In this document: in pieces, positions 1 to 11,990 of the stretch | Layout of the letters: every line of letters starts with the position of its first letter | How positions within the stretch are numbered: the stretch's first letter is position 1 | NCBI RefSeq assembly: GCF_020497125.1 | Contig: NC_059073.1 | Coordinates: 20,915,225 to 20,979,224, forward strand | Source: Mauremys mutica | Lineage: Eukaryota > Chordata > Testudines > Geoemydidae | Direction: 5' to 3' | Length of the DNA stretch: 64,000 nucleotides | Position numbers and translations under genes: made by a program | Notes under the pieces: model-generated | What the model was told of the DNA's origin: nothing | The model's input: the letters and a program-made list of their open reading frames with translations, nothing else | Database searches by the model: none

Positions 1-646
1 AACTGTTTAAACGAATCAATAAGCGATAACATTAGTTAGGAGTCATTTTAAACAATAATGTTAAAATTGAAAATTAAAAAGTTTGTAGCCAAGTCAAATG
101 TGATGCTCACTTCTGTTTCTTTTGTACACCCTGGAAATTATTTGGAAAATTATATAATTTTCAGAAATTTCTAAAGTCTAATGATGAAGGGCAAGCAGTA
201 TGTTGGAAGAACCAAAGTCATTTTTGAAACCTACTTGCATACAGGTGTCTAAATTGATCTGCCAGTTCATTATAGGGAAGGAACATATAATGAAAACACG
301 TATTTAAGTAAGTATTAATAAAAGGACCAAGAATAAATAGCAGAGTTCCAGAATGAAACCCATTACTGGCCAGGAAAAGTGTAAAGAATATACATAAAAT
401 TAGGCAGTAGTCAGAAAAGAAATTATATTCCAAGGAACAGATTGGTGTAAGCATCTTTAATACTTTCTTCATATAAAGTATGAAAGATAATATTGTAATT
501 CCCTCTTCAGAATGTTGTGCAGTTGGGATCATTTATAGCTAAAACTGGAAACAGAATGAAGAAGGCAATTAATTCAGACTATAGTTAATCAACATAAGGA
601 AGAGTTGTATGCTGTGTTGTTGTAAGGTTGTTGGTCTCAGGATATT

Positions 647-735
647 AGAGAGACAAGGTGGATGAGGTAATATCTTTTATTGACCAATGTCTTTTGGTCC
701 AATAAAAGACGTTACTTCACCCACCTTGTCCCTCT
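647..735. repeat. Foldback copy of a dispersed repeat (family A)
   Basis: Arm 647-682 (starting AGAGAGACAAGG) pairs with arm 700-735. The two 36-base arms match at 31 positions and all five differences are transitions. The inner bases TTGACCAA and TTGGTCCAA extend the pairing to a loop of about six bases. The same sequence occurs near 47,551, 50,841 and 54,360, so this is a family of interspersed repeats. The flanking CAGGATATTAGAG also recurs at the other copies. Confidence 0.8.
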
Positions 736-1296
736 ACTATGGAAGAGTTGGCTTATAAAGGTTGGAGGGAAAATAAAGGAAGTGAGTAGTGCATATAGTA
801 TTAAATATATTGAGTCCTCTAAGGAAAAAAAACAAATGTAAAAACAAAGGGATTAGAGACTAATAGTAGTAGTGCAGATCAGTTTGTGTCTTGAGATCTC
901 ATTCAAATAGAATTTTTCCACACAAGATACCAAAGGCAGCAATGGAAACTCTTGTCATACATCAGTTCAAGAAGGAGATGGATGATATTTTTATATTGCA
1001 GGGGGAAGCCACTAGCTACATTTTAGTGGCTTAAAGGACTTATTTTATATTTTACTTACAAGGGGCATGAAGTTGATAAATCAGAGAGTGACTTTATTAA
1101 ACTCTCACCTACCTCAAACTCTTTTGAAAAATCAAAACTGGCTAGGGGTGGAGGCAAATAAAATTACATTGGGATAGTAATAGCGCCTGTGTGTTGAGAT
1201 CTCTACTCCAATATATGCTTTCCAGAAAATAATAGTTATATAATTACAGGCAAAACAATAACATATGAACAGTGACATTCAGGGGAGTCAAGTATC

Positions 1297-1335
1297 GGAG
1301 TAGCCATGTTAGTCTGTATCTACATTTTTATTCAG
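1297..1335 (-). repeat. Fragment of a dispersed repeat (family B end)
   Basis: AAGTATCGGAGTAGCCATGT and the following TAGTCTGTATC are the reverse complement, with small changes, of the block at about 51,020-51,058. This suggests one end of a repeat family, here directly beside the LTR-like block that begins near 1,350. Confidence 0.6.
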
Positions 1336-1349
1336 AGGAGTCTAGATCT

Positions 1350-2045
1350 CTGTAGTGATGCAGGACTCACCAGCACAGCGCCTCCTGCTGGTCATCTGGG
1401 AATTAGCTCTTTTCCAGCATATGGAGCGCCCTTTGCAGGCCGGTGTCTCGCTGGCCCCTGTGTCCCTTCCGGACCCCAGTGGCCCTTACCTTGGGGTTCT
1501 GCCCACTGCAGTACCTCCACTCTCTGGGTTTCCCCTCCCAGGGGAACCCCCAACCCGCTAAACCCATCTTGCCTGAGTGGCTACTGCCAGTCATCATCTA
1601 GCCCCCGCTCACTGGGGCAGACTGCAGTCTGTAATGGCCACTCATCATTATCAAGTGGGTAGGACCTGCTGCCTTTGCCTATTCCCAGACTGTATCTCTG
1701 CAGCCCCAGTACCTCTGTAGACCTTCAACAAGGCCTGCAGCCTGGGGTTTTACCAGGCTGGAGCTCCCTTGCCCTATTCCCCAGCACTGCTCCAGTTCAG
1801 GTACCTTCCTCTCAGGCAGTTAGCCCTTCTCCCTCCAGGGCTGAAGAGAGACTCCCTCAGCTCCTGGCTCCCAGCCCTCTTATCAGGGCCAGCTGAGCCC
1901 TAATTGAGCTGGCCACACCTGTGATCAGCCGTGCCCTCAGCTGTTTTCACTGCTTTTTCCAGCCACAGCCCTCTCCAGGGCTGCTTTTAACCCCTGTTCT
2001 CTGGGAGTGGGGCAGCTTCCCCACTATAATCTCATACCAGATTCT
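1350..2045. repeat. LTR-like interspersed repeat, GC-rich
   Basis: A GC-rich island of about 700 bp in AT-rich intron DNA, without coding motifs. Composition, CCAG-rich short words and a TTAAAA-like promoter box on the minus strand near 1,985 resemble turtle ERV-type LTRs, and the block near 41,600 is similar in style. I could not fix TG/CA ends or a target duplication. The open frames in it look like chance frames. Confidence 0.4.
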
Positions 2046-2885
2046 GAAGGGTTTGGAGAAAGAAGAGCTCAAATGTTTGTTTGTATCACAAATCCTCTTT
2101 ACTGTTGAAACATTAAAGGCAAGAGATTTTTTTCTGTTAGTAAAAGAATTTAAGTCAGTTTAAACGTCACACCAACCTGTTTGAGAAGCTTTTTGCAGAT
2201 GCCCCTCCAACTTGTTAGGTACTTCTGGAATAATCAGATTGGATTTGTGAGTTGGAAGCTATCTTTTGTCTCACTGAAGATGGTACCCGAAGTCCATGGA
2301 AAATCTTTTTGGATAGCTTTCCAATAACACTCAGTTGAATTTTAGTGGCATTGAATTGCATCATAACTAATAGTATACATTTTCAATAGCCTTTTCCTAT
2401 TAATTCAATTGAATGGCTAATCTCCAAAAGCTAATCTGCATTAATTTATAGTTTTAAGCAAAAATGCAACATAATTTACAATGGAAAAATATTCAGTGGT
2501 GTGTGCATCTGTATATGGCAAACTAATTCTTGCAGTTCTCATCTCAGTTTTTTATGGATGTGTGTGTCACAAAAAAGGACCAAATGTTTGGTTTGAAAAT
2601 GTGAAGATATTTTCAATTGTATTGCAGCAAGAAAATAATTTTAAGGGGAACTGGAAGGTAGTAAGATGGGGAATTAACTAATGTATTTATTTCACATTCT
2701 CACTGAAGAAGAGAATGAAACAGATATTTTAATCTCATGCCACCAGCCAACAAGGAGCTTTTTATGCTACAGTGGGGGAGAAAAGTGAAAGCTAGTAAAA
2801 AGGGTTAGAGCAGTGTGTACTAGCTGATAAAACATCTTTCAAAATGAGTTGGATCAGTGCTTATCTTCCTTGACTTAGTTACTTA

Positions 2886-3050
2886 TAGAATATTAGGGTT
2901 GGAAGAGACCTCAGGAGACCCCCTTTTAGCAGGGGGTTGGACTAGATGAGCTCCTGAGGTCCCTTCCAACCCTGAGATTCTATGATCATCTAGTCCAATC
3001 CCCTGCTCAAAGCAGAACTAACACCAACTAAATCATCCTAGCCAGGGCTT
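2886..3050 (-). mobile_element. CR1 3' end with a second CR1-type tail inserted head to head
   Basis: The outer sequence is the minus-strand end of a CR1 LINE (AGGGTTGGAAGAGACCTCAG at 2,895-2,914, then TCATCTAGTCCAATCCCCTG from 2,987). Between them lies the same tail in the opposite direction (GGACTAGATGAGCTCCTGAG to ATTCTATGA), as found at the 3' ends of CR1 and turtle SINEs. Arms 2,886-2,917 and 2,951-2,982 match at 29 of 32 positions. Confidence 0.75.
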
Positions 3051-4500
3051 TGTCCTTTTTTTGGTGCATCTCTTTTCTTGCCTTCTCCTGGTGTTCATAG
3101 ATGGATCATGGAAATGCTAAGAAGGAAAATAGTAATTCCTGTTTCAGCTCTTCAACTGTTCTCACTTTCTCCCATTCTTTTCATTATTTGTGTCCTACAG
3201 TCCTTCTGATGAAAATTCCTAATTCTTTATGTTCATTTTAAAAAAAAAAATGAACCAAGGTTTTTTTTAGACATATCTACAGAGAAATTTGATATGTCTA
3301 GACCCCGCCCCCATACAAATTGAAGCAGAACTATAGAAGTAGTTCAGACTACATTTAAAAATATACCTACAAAGAAACATGAAGTGGAGCAAATTGATAT
3401 ATAGGATAGATTTTTGTTTGTTTGGTATCTTCCTCTTGTAAAGTGTAGTTTCTTGGTGAGAGACCTTTCATCTTCTTTATTGTCTGGAAGGGGAGATCTC
3501 TCAAGAATGCTATACTTTAGAAAAAGAAAAATCTAGCCTGTAATTATAGCTCCATAAAGTGAATATCTTCTGTAAAGTCACATAAACCCACCCCAGAACA
3601 AACCCTGTGACACATTAGGCCAGGATTGAGTCAGCTAATACTCTTCACTAGCTGAGATCTGTTGTGCATATTTACAGAATACCTTTTACATAAAAAATAT
3701 GCATTTTATTATTGCATAATGATTTCTTTGGTTTTTATGCCAAGATATTTGATTAAAAGCATAAGCTTTTAGAACAGATGTAGTCTTATTAAAAACATAT
3801 TTTACTATTTGTCAATCCACAACATCATATGACTGAAAACTTTGGGCATTTGACAACATTAATTTTTGTGTTTGCAATAAGTAGGAAAATGGTATGTAAA
3901 TTAATTATAAATATACACTGTAAAATCTTATTTCCAAAATACAGTTACAAGATCATGAGCAATTTCATAATTTTGATCTGAGTTTAAGAAAAGACATTTG
4001 GTTTTCTCTTCTGGTTATAGTGGAACTTAGTACTTGGCAGATTTTGTTTTAAAGGGTTTGGAAGTGTAATTCTTTTGAGGCGTTCTGCCAAGTTTTTTTA
4101 GTGTCTAAGATGATTCATGCATCATGGGATAATGCACATGGATTGTGGTGAAATTCATGGTTTTAAAAGTAAAGTGTGGAAGTCAACAGAAAAATAGTAT
4201 TTTGCAGCACTCGAAGATTTCAACTTTATATCTGAAATTAAATGGTGATTCTTTATTTTCTGTAATTCAAATACTGTCAGACAAAAATTACAACTTGGAG
4301 AAAATGATATTCATACCACTACCTGAAGTAAATATGATTCCTGTTGGCATTTATAGCCTTATCTCTCCCACTAGGGAAAATTAATTCTGAGAAGTGTGTC
4401 CATAATGTGTGTGGGTTTTTTTTAAAGCCTCAAACATGGTAAGGAGGGGAACCTAATAAAGAAATGTTGAACAAACCAGTGTTGGAGGCTTAAAATAATT

Positions 4501-5230
4501 ACTCCTGAGGGAATTCTGCACCACTGATTTCTTTGCTTCCCACAGAAAAATGACTTCTGACAGGGTAGCAAAGGGAAGCCACCAGAATGGTCACGCACCC
4601 TCCCCAGCAGCGCAGGTGCACCATTTTGGGCATCCGGAGCAGCTGGCAGGACAGTAAATCACTGTGGTGGGGCGCAGGGGACGCCTTAGCTGGTGGCTCC
4701 TATCATACGTTGGGCTCTGCATCTAGTTCTGGCTGGTCTGGGGAGGATGGGATGAATTCTTCCTCTGCAATGAGCAGCTGGGTCTGGATCAAACCCACCC
4801 CAGAAAGCGCCCCTGGCTGCAGGAAGCTCTGCACAGCCCCACCACTTCCTGCCTCCATTGCTCCTCAGCTGTGGGGGGAAGGGTTACTGTATGGGCACCC
4901 CACAACCCCCATAGCGGGAGGCCTCATGCACCCAAATCACCCCCCGCACTTGAACCCCCACCCCGACAAACATCACCGCCTCCCACACTTGGACCACCCT
5001 GTTGAGCCCCCTGCAACCACACCCCACTCTCCCCCCCCTCCACCAAGCCCCACTCCCCCAGCACCCAAACGCCCGCTGCTGAGCCCCAACCACTTTTACC
5101 TGGATCCCCCTGCAGAGGCCCATTATTCCTGCACCTTGAAACCCACAACGAGCAGAATTTGTAGAATTTTGCAGAATTTTAAAATATGCACAGAATTTTT
5201 ATTTTTTTGGCACAGAATTCACTCAGGAGT
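4501..5230. mobile_element. Non-autonomous TIR DNA transposon, probably hAT-like
   Basis: The ends are inverted: TACTCCTGAGGGAATTCTGC at 4,500 and, read from the other end, TACTCCTGAGTGAATTCTGT at 5,231. The interior is GC-rich, with C-rich repeats around 4,880-5,090 and repeated CAGAATTTT words near the right end. No transposase motif is visible. Flanks AAATAATT and AAGTAATA could be a decayed 8-bp target duplication. The 256-codon frame inside is low in complexity and not a credible gene. Confidence 0.72.
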
Positions 5231-5769
5231 AAGTAATACAAAAAGACAGAAGAGGAGCTTAGTGAGATGTGTCATTACCACAATTGCAAATGAGGAAAAA
5301 ATTAAACATTGCTGGAAGAACATTAGACTTACAGGATTTACTCTTAAAGATTTTTAAAAAACAAAAACAGAAAAAAAACCACACACAAGTTAGTGTAGCT
5401 GTATTCTCAGAGTTTAAATACATTTGCTTCTCAAGAAGTATTGGATACTTCGAAAGAATCTCAACCGAAGACTTGCGAATCATGCCCTTCCTGGCTGGTG
5501 AAAGAGAGTCATAAGCAGCTGGTGCCACTCATAACTGAAATAGCCATTTCCTTATTCAGGGAAGTAATCTTCTCTTCCATTTTTTTTTCCAGAGTACAGT
5601 AGTCTGACCAACACTGAAGAAACCCACCTTGGATACATCTGTTCTAACTATTGCCCAATAAAAAAAACTTCTGTTCCTGAGCAAGGTTATAGAGAAGTTA
5701 GCTCAGGACTAACTACAAGCTCTTCTGATTAAAGGCAATATCCTTGGCCCAGCATAATTTGAATTCAGG

Positions 5770-6990
5770 TCAGGATGTGGGATTAAAACATCCTTAGTGG
5801 CACTGATGGATGATCTCCTGCTGTCAATGGATGGAGGGTATTCATCTGTTCTCATCCTTCTCTTGATCTGTAGATATTGTTGTCTTGTCTGAGAAAGGAG
5901 TCAGGAGAAGGCTCTAAAATAATTTTAAGTCCTTTCATGCCTGAAGAGTAGAAATGGGAGACTGCACTTTTGTCACTAGACCTCTCACTTGTAGAATCCC
6001 AGAAGGATCAGTTTTTTTGCTGGTCCTGTTCAACATCTGCACGCAGCCACTAGATTAACTGGTAAAATGACATGGACTCAAGTGGTAGCAATATGCAGAT
6101 GATAGAGCTCTAATTATCCTTTACTGTCTGTGACTATGCAACTACTAGCAAGATGGCCCAGTGCTTGGATGAGATCTATTCATGAATGAAGAAGACCTGG
6201 TTGAAACTGAGCAAGATGGAGGTTATGCTGGTGGGAAGAGGAAGGGACTTTGAGTATTTTTCAGTCATGGTACAGGCTCCTGTGGTTGAAGATAAACACC
6301 CATAATTGGTCAGCTCAATCTGTAGTTCGTGAGTGCTTTTAGATTTCTCTTTGCTAAGCTCTCTCCTTGCAGCATCCACAAATAGTGTTTCTGGTTGTCC
6401 AGGAAACTACATCCCACCCATCCTGGCTGATAATGACCCGGCCTTGGTTATATATGTTTTTGCCCTTCTCATCTGGATTACAGCAATGTATTATACCTGG
6501 GAGTGAAACCATTGGCCCGTTGAACTCCTGCTAGTACAAAATGCTACAGTACACTTAGCAAGACAAACTACTGTGAGCACATGTTAACCTATCAATCTGT
6601 GTTTAAAAGACACTTACTGGCCTGGGCCCAGGATATCTAAAAGATCTTTTAAAACTCTGTGCAGGAGACAGAGATTTTTCATGGCCAGTCCCAGACTGTG
6701 AAATAAACTTCCACCCGAACAGAGGGCTATCACATACCTTGCCACCTTCTGCTCCAAGTGCAGGGTGCACTTCTTTTACCTTGCTCTTTGAAACATACAC
6801 ACACAGCAATATACAATTTTTTTTAAAAAGCATGAGAAAGAGAAAAATCTTCTCAAACAAAACTCTCCACAGCGCATATAATTCTCCCTCTCCTTCCCCC
6901 CCCCGAAAGGATGAGAGAGAATGAACCACATGTCACAGATGTTAGTCACCTTGCTTTATGCATTGCTGAAGGTGTTTTGTTGATGAGGGC
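5770..6990 (+). mobile_element. Degraded L2-like (CR1 superfamily) LINE remnant
   Basis: Pieces of reverse transcriptase can be read in shifting frames. At 6,089-6,103 the bases give QYADD followed by RALIIL, the catalytic YADD box, preceded by VLFNI-like residues near 6,023-6,040. Further on, a segment near 6,465-6,500 recalls the LDYCNALY box of L2-type LINEs. Stops and frameshifts interrupt every part. The outer limits are approximate. Confidence 0.65.
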
Positions 6991-7174
6991 AATAAAAGAT
7001 TATAGAATTGAATAATAGCTGACTAAAGATCTTCTCCGGAACTGCTCCAAGCAAATCCTTTAAACTTTCTCACAGCAGAAATAGTTTAAGGTGTATGAGA
7101 TTGTATATGTTAATTCACAAAACACTGTTGGGAAACAGTTGAGATTGCTACACATATGGTATGTGTATCAGGAC

Positions 7175-7299
7175 TAGGGTGACCAGATGTCCCGATTTTA
7201 TAGGGACAGTCCCGATTTTTGGGTCTTTTTCTTATATAGGCTCCTATTACCCCCCCACCCTCTGTCCCGATTTTTCACATTTGCTGTCTGGTCACCCTA
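7175..7299. mobile_element. Short hAT MITE with perfect 8-bp target duplication
   Basis: The 125-bp element has inverted ends TAGGGTGACCAGA at both sides and is flanked by the identical octamer ATCAGGAC at 7,167-7,174 and 7,300-7,307. Inside, the word GTCCCGATTTT is repeated. An 8-bp duplication with short inverted ends is the hallmark of the hAT superfamily. The perfect duplication shows the insertion is not very old. Confidence 0.88.
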
Positions 7300-8798
7300 A
7301 TCAGGACAGCCAGGTCATCAGTTGTGGCTGGAACAGGAGCTGAAGCAGGAGCAAGCTGGAACAGGGACAGAGGCGAGCAGGAGTACTCTGTCAGAAGTAG
7401 CAAGTAGAGCATCCCTAACAAGATAACGATGTTGAGTATACTGGAGTTGCTCCTTTCATTAGGCGCCTGTATACCTGCATTGGAGTCACCTGACTAGACC
7501 CTTGCTTGTGAATTGGCTGGGCCCTTAGGACTCACAGTTAATTATCTTAAATGACTCATCAGACTCAGGCTCAAAACACTCATCACAACCTGACTCAAAA
7601 CCACAAAATCAAGGAAATTAAAACTTAAGTTACCTTACAGTACATACTGTCTATTTCCCCACCCACAGACATATGCTATCCTAACTACCATACATCACAA
7701 ACCATATACTTCAGTCTTAACTCTGCCCCCTTAACCTGCCCTTCTTCATTCAGTGGTATACCAAGGTATCCCTTCTCAACATTACTTGTTCATGTTTGGT
7801 ATAGTAGTTTGTGATGTCTGGGTTGTTGGAAGGCTACCCTAAAGGGCACATAGTAAGAGTTTTTCCTCGACAGTGGTACTCAAATGGGAGACACAAACAA
7901 GCAGAAAGAAGAGCAGAAAGATGCCAGAAAAAGAGGAGAGAGGAAGAGAAAAGAAATAGAAAATGTGTTAGTACACAGTGATGGTTCTTAATTCAGAATC
8001 TCTTTCTTCTTTAGGATTTTATTCATAATTTTCTTTAACTATAGATTAGCTTCATAGTTTGGTTCTGACATCAAAACATGGTCATTTCATAATTGTCTAA
8101 GCATCTTGATATCCTCGATTTGCAATTAGTGTTTCAAAATTAAAATATAACATTCCTCATGGATATGTAGTAATATATTTTCTTTTCCATTGAGATCTTA
8201 TCTCTACAATTAGAAAAATAAATTCTAACATTCTATTATGAATAATACAAAACATGAGGGCCGTTTCTTCTGCTTAATCTACAGATTGGGGGTCAAATAT
8301 ATCCTATATTTATACCTCTAATACTATTGACTTCATGGTTTGGTTTGTAATTAAACATGCTCCTATTAATAGTAGTAGCTATAACTTCATTTTGATTTTT
8401 ATTCCCAAGTAAATTTCAATACATCACAAAAAAAAGAAGATATTTATACTTTCTGAAAAACAAGCTAATGTTCCCACTTAAATAGATCTTTATCATACTT
8501 TTCTCAGGTATATTACTTTATTAATCATTGATAAATTTTGTATTTCATTGATTGTTATTATATGTGACCTTAAATTCAGATGGTGACATAAAAATCACTT
8601 CCGACTATATGTTAAATAGTCCTTTTTAATTTTAAAATAACCAATTTTCAGTAAATGCAGTAATTTGTTTTTCTTGACACAGTGGTACTGATTTGTGAAT
8701 TCACCAGTTTGGTTTCATTAATACTCTGCAGTACAGTATAGATTTAAATTAGATAGTTATAGGAAAGAAACTTGCTAATTTTGAACCTCTCTTTTCAG

Positions 8799-8944
8799 AT
8801 CATGTTCAAAATGAAGAGAACTATGCACAAGTATTAGATAAATTTGGAAGTAATTTTTTAAGTCGGGATAACCCAGATCTTGGCACTGCTTTTGTTAAAT
8901 TTTCAACACTTACTAAGGAATTATCAACGCTGCTGAAAAACCTG
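8799..8944 (+). CDS. ASAP1: ASAP1 coding exon, BAR domain (first exon in window)
   Basis: This 146-bp exon follows a pyrimidine-rich acceptor ending in CAG and ends at CTG before GTAAGG. Its first two bases (AT) complete a codon begun in the previous exon, giving Asp if that base is G. The remaining 48 codons start [20 protein letters not shown] and end [10 protein letters not shown], corresponding to about residues 88-135 of mammalian ASAP1 from memory. They form part of the first long helix of the BAR domain, which dimerises into a curved membrane-binding bundle. There is no in-frame stop and no frameshift. It ends in phase 0, matching the next exon. ASAP2 differs at many of these positions, which supports ASAP1. 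The upstream exon is not in the window. Confidence 0.96.
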
Positions 8945-10914
8945 GTAAGGAGTTTTATATATGTAATTTTTATAAAATGATTCAAAACAAAGTACAATAA
9001 AGCACCTTTATTTTCCTGATGATTTGATTAACTATGTAAATATTCATCAGAATGTTGTCTTGTAAACAAATAAGCTAATTTTAAACTGAAATCAGTGTAT
9101 GTGTACTACAGAAATAACCTCACTTACAGTTACACTTCAAAAACGGTTGGAAAGAATAAGATACATATTACACATACTGTATTTGGTTATGGTAATGTCT
9201 AGTCAGATGGAATGATGAAAGTGTAAATTGATACACAATTAAGTGACTGGAAGAATCCTACAATCCTCTAATTCCTACAGGTCTCTGTATAGAACTCCTA
9301 AAGAAAGCTAGATCTGTCAGAATTTCTGTCTATAAACCTGTCTGTTTAAAATAATAATACTAATGGTTATAATTTCCTTATTCCAGAAACTAAGTCAATT
9401 TGAAAAAAAGTTAAACCACTCACTTCTTTGCTAGCAGGTCCATTTAAAATATAGGTTCTTGGCAGAGAACCACTCACTTCAAAGAAAATCAGAATCCTAT
9501 CTGACTTCTCTGCAAATCAACATCTCTCATTTGTCTGTTCTCACTGGAAGAAAGACAGGACGCCATGGATGTGGTTTAATTCGACCATAGATTTGTTCGC
9601 TTATAATATCTGGGAGTGCCCAGCAACATATTGTACAGTGTGGGGAGGTGGGGTTGGCTCCTTGCTGATCCAGACAGAGAAGCCCCAAATCCTCTTCCTC
9701 AGCTCTCTTAATGGGGGACCAGGAAAAGGAGTGTGGTTGGTTCCCCTCTGACGAGACCTAGGAGCCCAGAGTCCCAAACCCCACTTTTTCAGCTTCAAGA
9801 AGGGATGCTCTCCTTCAAACTCTTCTCCAGTTCATTTTATCTGATCACTGTACCCTGCACTGAATATCCGCCACAAGTTTTATGTATTAAGTTGTGACAT
9901 GATAACTTAACCCCCCTACTCTACCCCAACTACTCTGGGGAAGAAAAAAAAACCACACCCTTCCTCAGCCATTCTGATGATGAGGAAAAAATTCCTTCCC
10001 AGCGCTCCTAAACAAAAGGGAGAACTAGCATAATGCGTACAGCGGATCAAAAGGGAACCCAGTTCTATTTCCAAATTCATGAGTGTGTAGGTGGTAAGCT
10101 GCTGCCAGCCGAATTCGGGTAAAGAGGGCCTCTCGGTGACTACATCGGGGATAAATACCTCCCCGCTTCTGGAAAGCAGGGCGGGCAATGCGGTGACTTT
10201 GTCCTAACTTGGCCCCAGCTGCTTACTGGCCTTCCTGTCCATCCCTGTAAACTTCCCCTTCTCCCCATCTACTTCAAGGGAGCCTTGAAGGGGCAATGCT
10301 TTGTCCAGTTAGCTGGACAAAGACCCACTCACCTGAAGGTTGCAGTGGGCACATTTCTCCTCTTTCTCAGGACAATTCTATTTAATTTTAAACCTTTAAA
10401 TCTTAAACAATTCTATACAGTGTAGTTTTGAGACATAATCCTTTACCTTCAAGATATCAAAGCTGTTCCTTTTTTGTTCCAGTTATTATACTATGTGATA
10501 GAAATTGGGAGCTTTAAGATAAAAGAAACTGCAGACATTTCAAAAAAGATCTCTATTAAGATTCCTTGTTCTGTGTACTTTGACCTCACTTAACCCAAAC
10601 TGAACTTTTTTTACTGGGATATAGAACTGTATGTTCCTTTAATACAAGATCCTAACCAGCATGTGACTGGCTCAAAGTCGTCTAGCTTCATCTCCCATGA
10701 GTTGCTCTTTTTGTACCACTGCAGGAATATAGATATATCCTTACTTATTCAAGTGTATGCCATTAATCAAGGCACAAAGATGGAAGCAAGTCATGTAAGT
10801 CAGAGACACATTTTTCAATATTTTCTTACCCTGTGGTAGAAAATAAGCTCAGAAAACAGTTTTTAGATTCTTCCAAATTGCTTCTTCACCTGGGAGAGTA
10901 TATTTCATAAGTAG

Positions 10915-11990
10915 GGCTCTACCAAATTCATGGCCGTGAAAAATGTGTCATGGACTGTGAAATCTGGTCTCCCTAGTGAAATCTTCCAGTGGAAGGGCAG
11001 GGCTGGAGGCACCCCAACCAGGACTCCTACTATGCGCTGGGCTCCAGCTGCTAGTCCTGGTAGGGCTGGGCAGGGACAGGACTTTCTTCTCCTGCAGGGG
11101 CTGCTCCCGAGGACAGGTCAGACCCACCTTTGGAACCTTCCCCGACTGCAGTAAGTTCCACACCTCTGGTCTGCTTCCTGCCCCCATCAGTCCCCAGCTG
11201 CAAATAGGGAGGTGTCACTGTACAGTGAGCAACTGCAGAGCTTCTTGCAGCTGGGGGTGATTCCCAGAGGTGGGTCTGACTGGGCCCCAGGAGCAACCCC
11301 TGCAAGAGAAGAGGGAGTGTCGTCCTTCCCCAACCTGGCAGGGACTAGCAGATGGAACCTGGCACATGGTTGGATGCCCTGGCTGGAGCGCCTCCAGCCA
11401 ACAGGGCTTGGGGCCTTGTCCCCCCGTTAACATGGGTATAGTTTTGGGAGGGCAGGGGTGGCATTGCCTCTCCCCCAAACTGCAAGTCTCGGGCAGATGC
11501 GGAGTGGTACCAGCAGGGGTTGCGCTTTGTGGTGGGGGACCAGATCCTGAGGCTTGCAGTTTGTGGGGGCAATGCCCCCTGGTCTCCCAAACTACATCCA
11601 TATTAAAAAGTGGGAGGCATGGTTCCCAGCCTCCTTGGTTCCAGTACCAGTAGCCCCCCTACTTCTGCAAAGGTTCTGGCTCCCTGGCCCTCCCCCTCCT
11701 CCTTCCCCTCTCCAGCTACAGGCACAGCGCTCTGGGGTTAATGAGGCCTCAGGCTGGCTGAGGGGAGGTTAACCATAGCGCCCCCTTACCATGGGGCCAT
11801 GGGTGGTCGCTCACCCGTAAGGCTGGCCCTGCCACCCCCAAAAAGTGATGACCCTCGCCCCATACCATGTGACCCTCATGTCTCCACTGCCCACTGCCTC
11901 ATGTCTCCGCCTGCCCAGCTGTGAAGGCAGTGCCCCTGTCAGCAGTAGCGCAGAAGGGTGGCAATACTGCAACCTCATTACAGTATTACT
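10915..11990. repeat. GC-rich interspersed repeat
   Basis: Starts at AGGGCTCTACCAAATTCATG and runs through about 1 kb of GC-rich DNA with overlapping chance frames on both strands, ending near GGTGGCAATACTGCAACC. The abrupt change of composition and the start motif are those of a repeat seen widely in turtle genomes, as I remember it. Superfamily and target duplication were not resolved. Confidence 0.5.

Larger units (their letters stand above)
1..8798 (+). other. ASAP1: ASAP1 intron upstream of first exon (3' part)
   Basis: Intron with no coding exon visible. It contains a foldback repeat (647-735), an LTR-like block (about 1,350-2,045), head-to-head CR1 tails (2,886-3,050), a TIR element (4,501-5,230), an L2-like LINE remnant (about 5,770-6,990) and a 125-bp hAT MITE (7,175-7,299). 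The stretches 1-600, 740-1,300, 2,050-2,880, 3,060-4,490, 5,235-5,760 and 7,310-8,790 are AT-rich DNA in which I see nothing further beyond homopolymer runs. Confidence 0.9.

Noticed and set aside
4587..5357. A 256-codon open frame on the plus strand
   Set aside because: It lies in a TIR element and is made of Pro/His-rich low-complexity sequence; no domain or splice context supports a gene.
11215..11653. Overlapping 127-128-codon frames on both strands
   Set aside because: They lie in a GC-rich repeat, mirror each other and show no motif.
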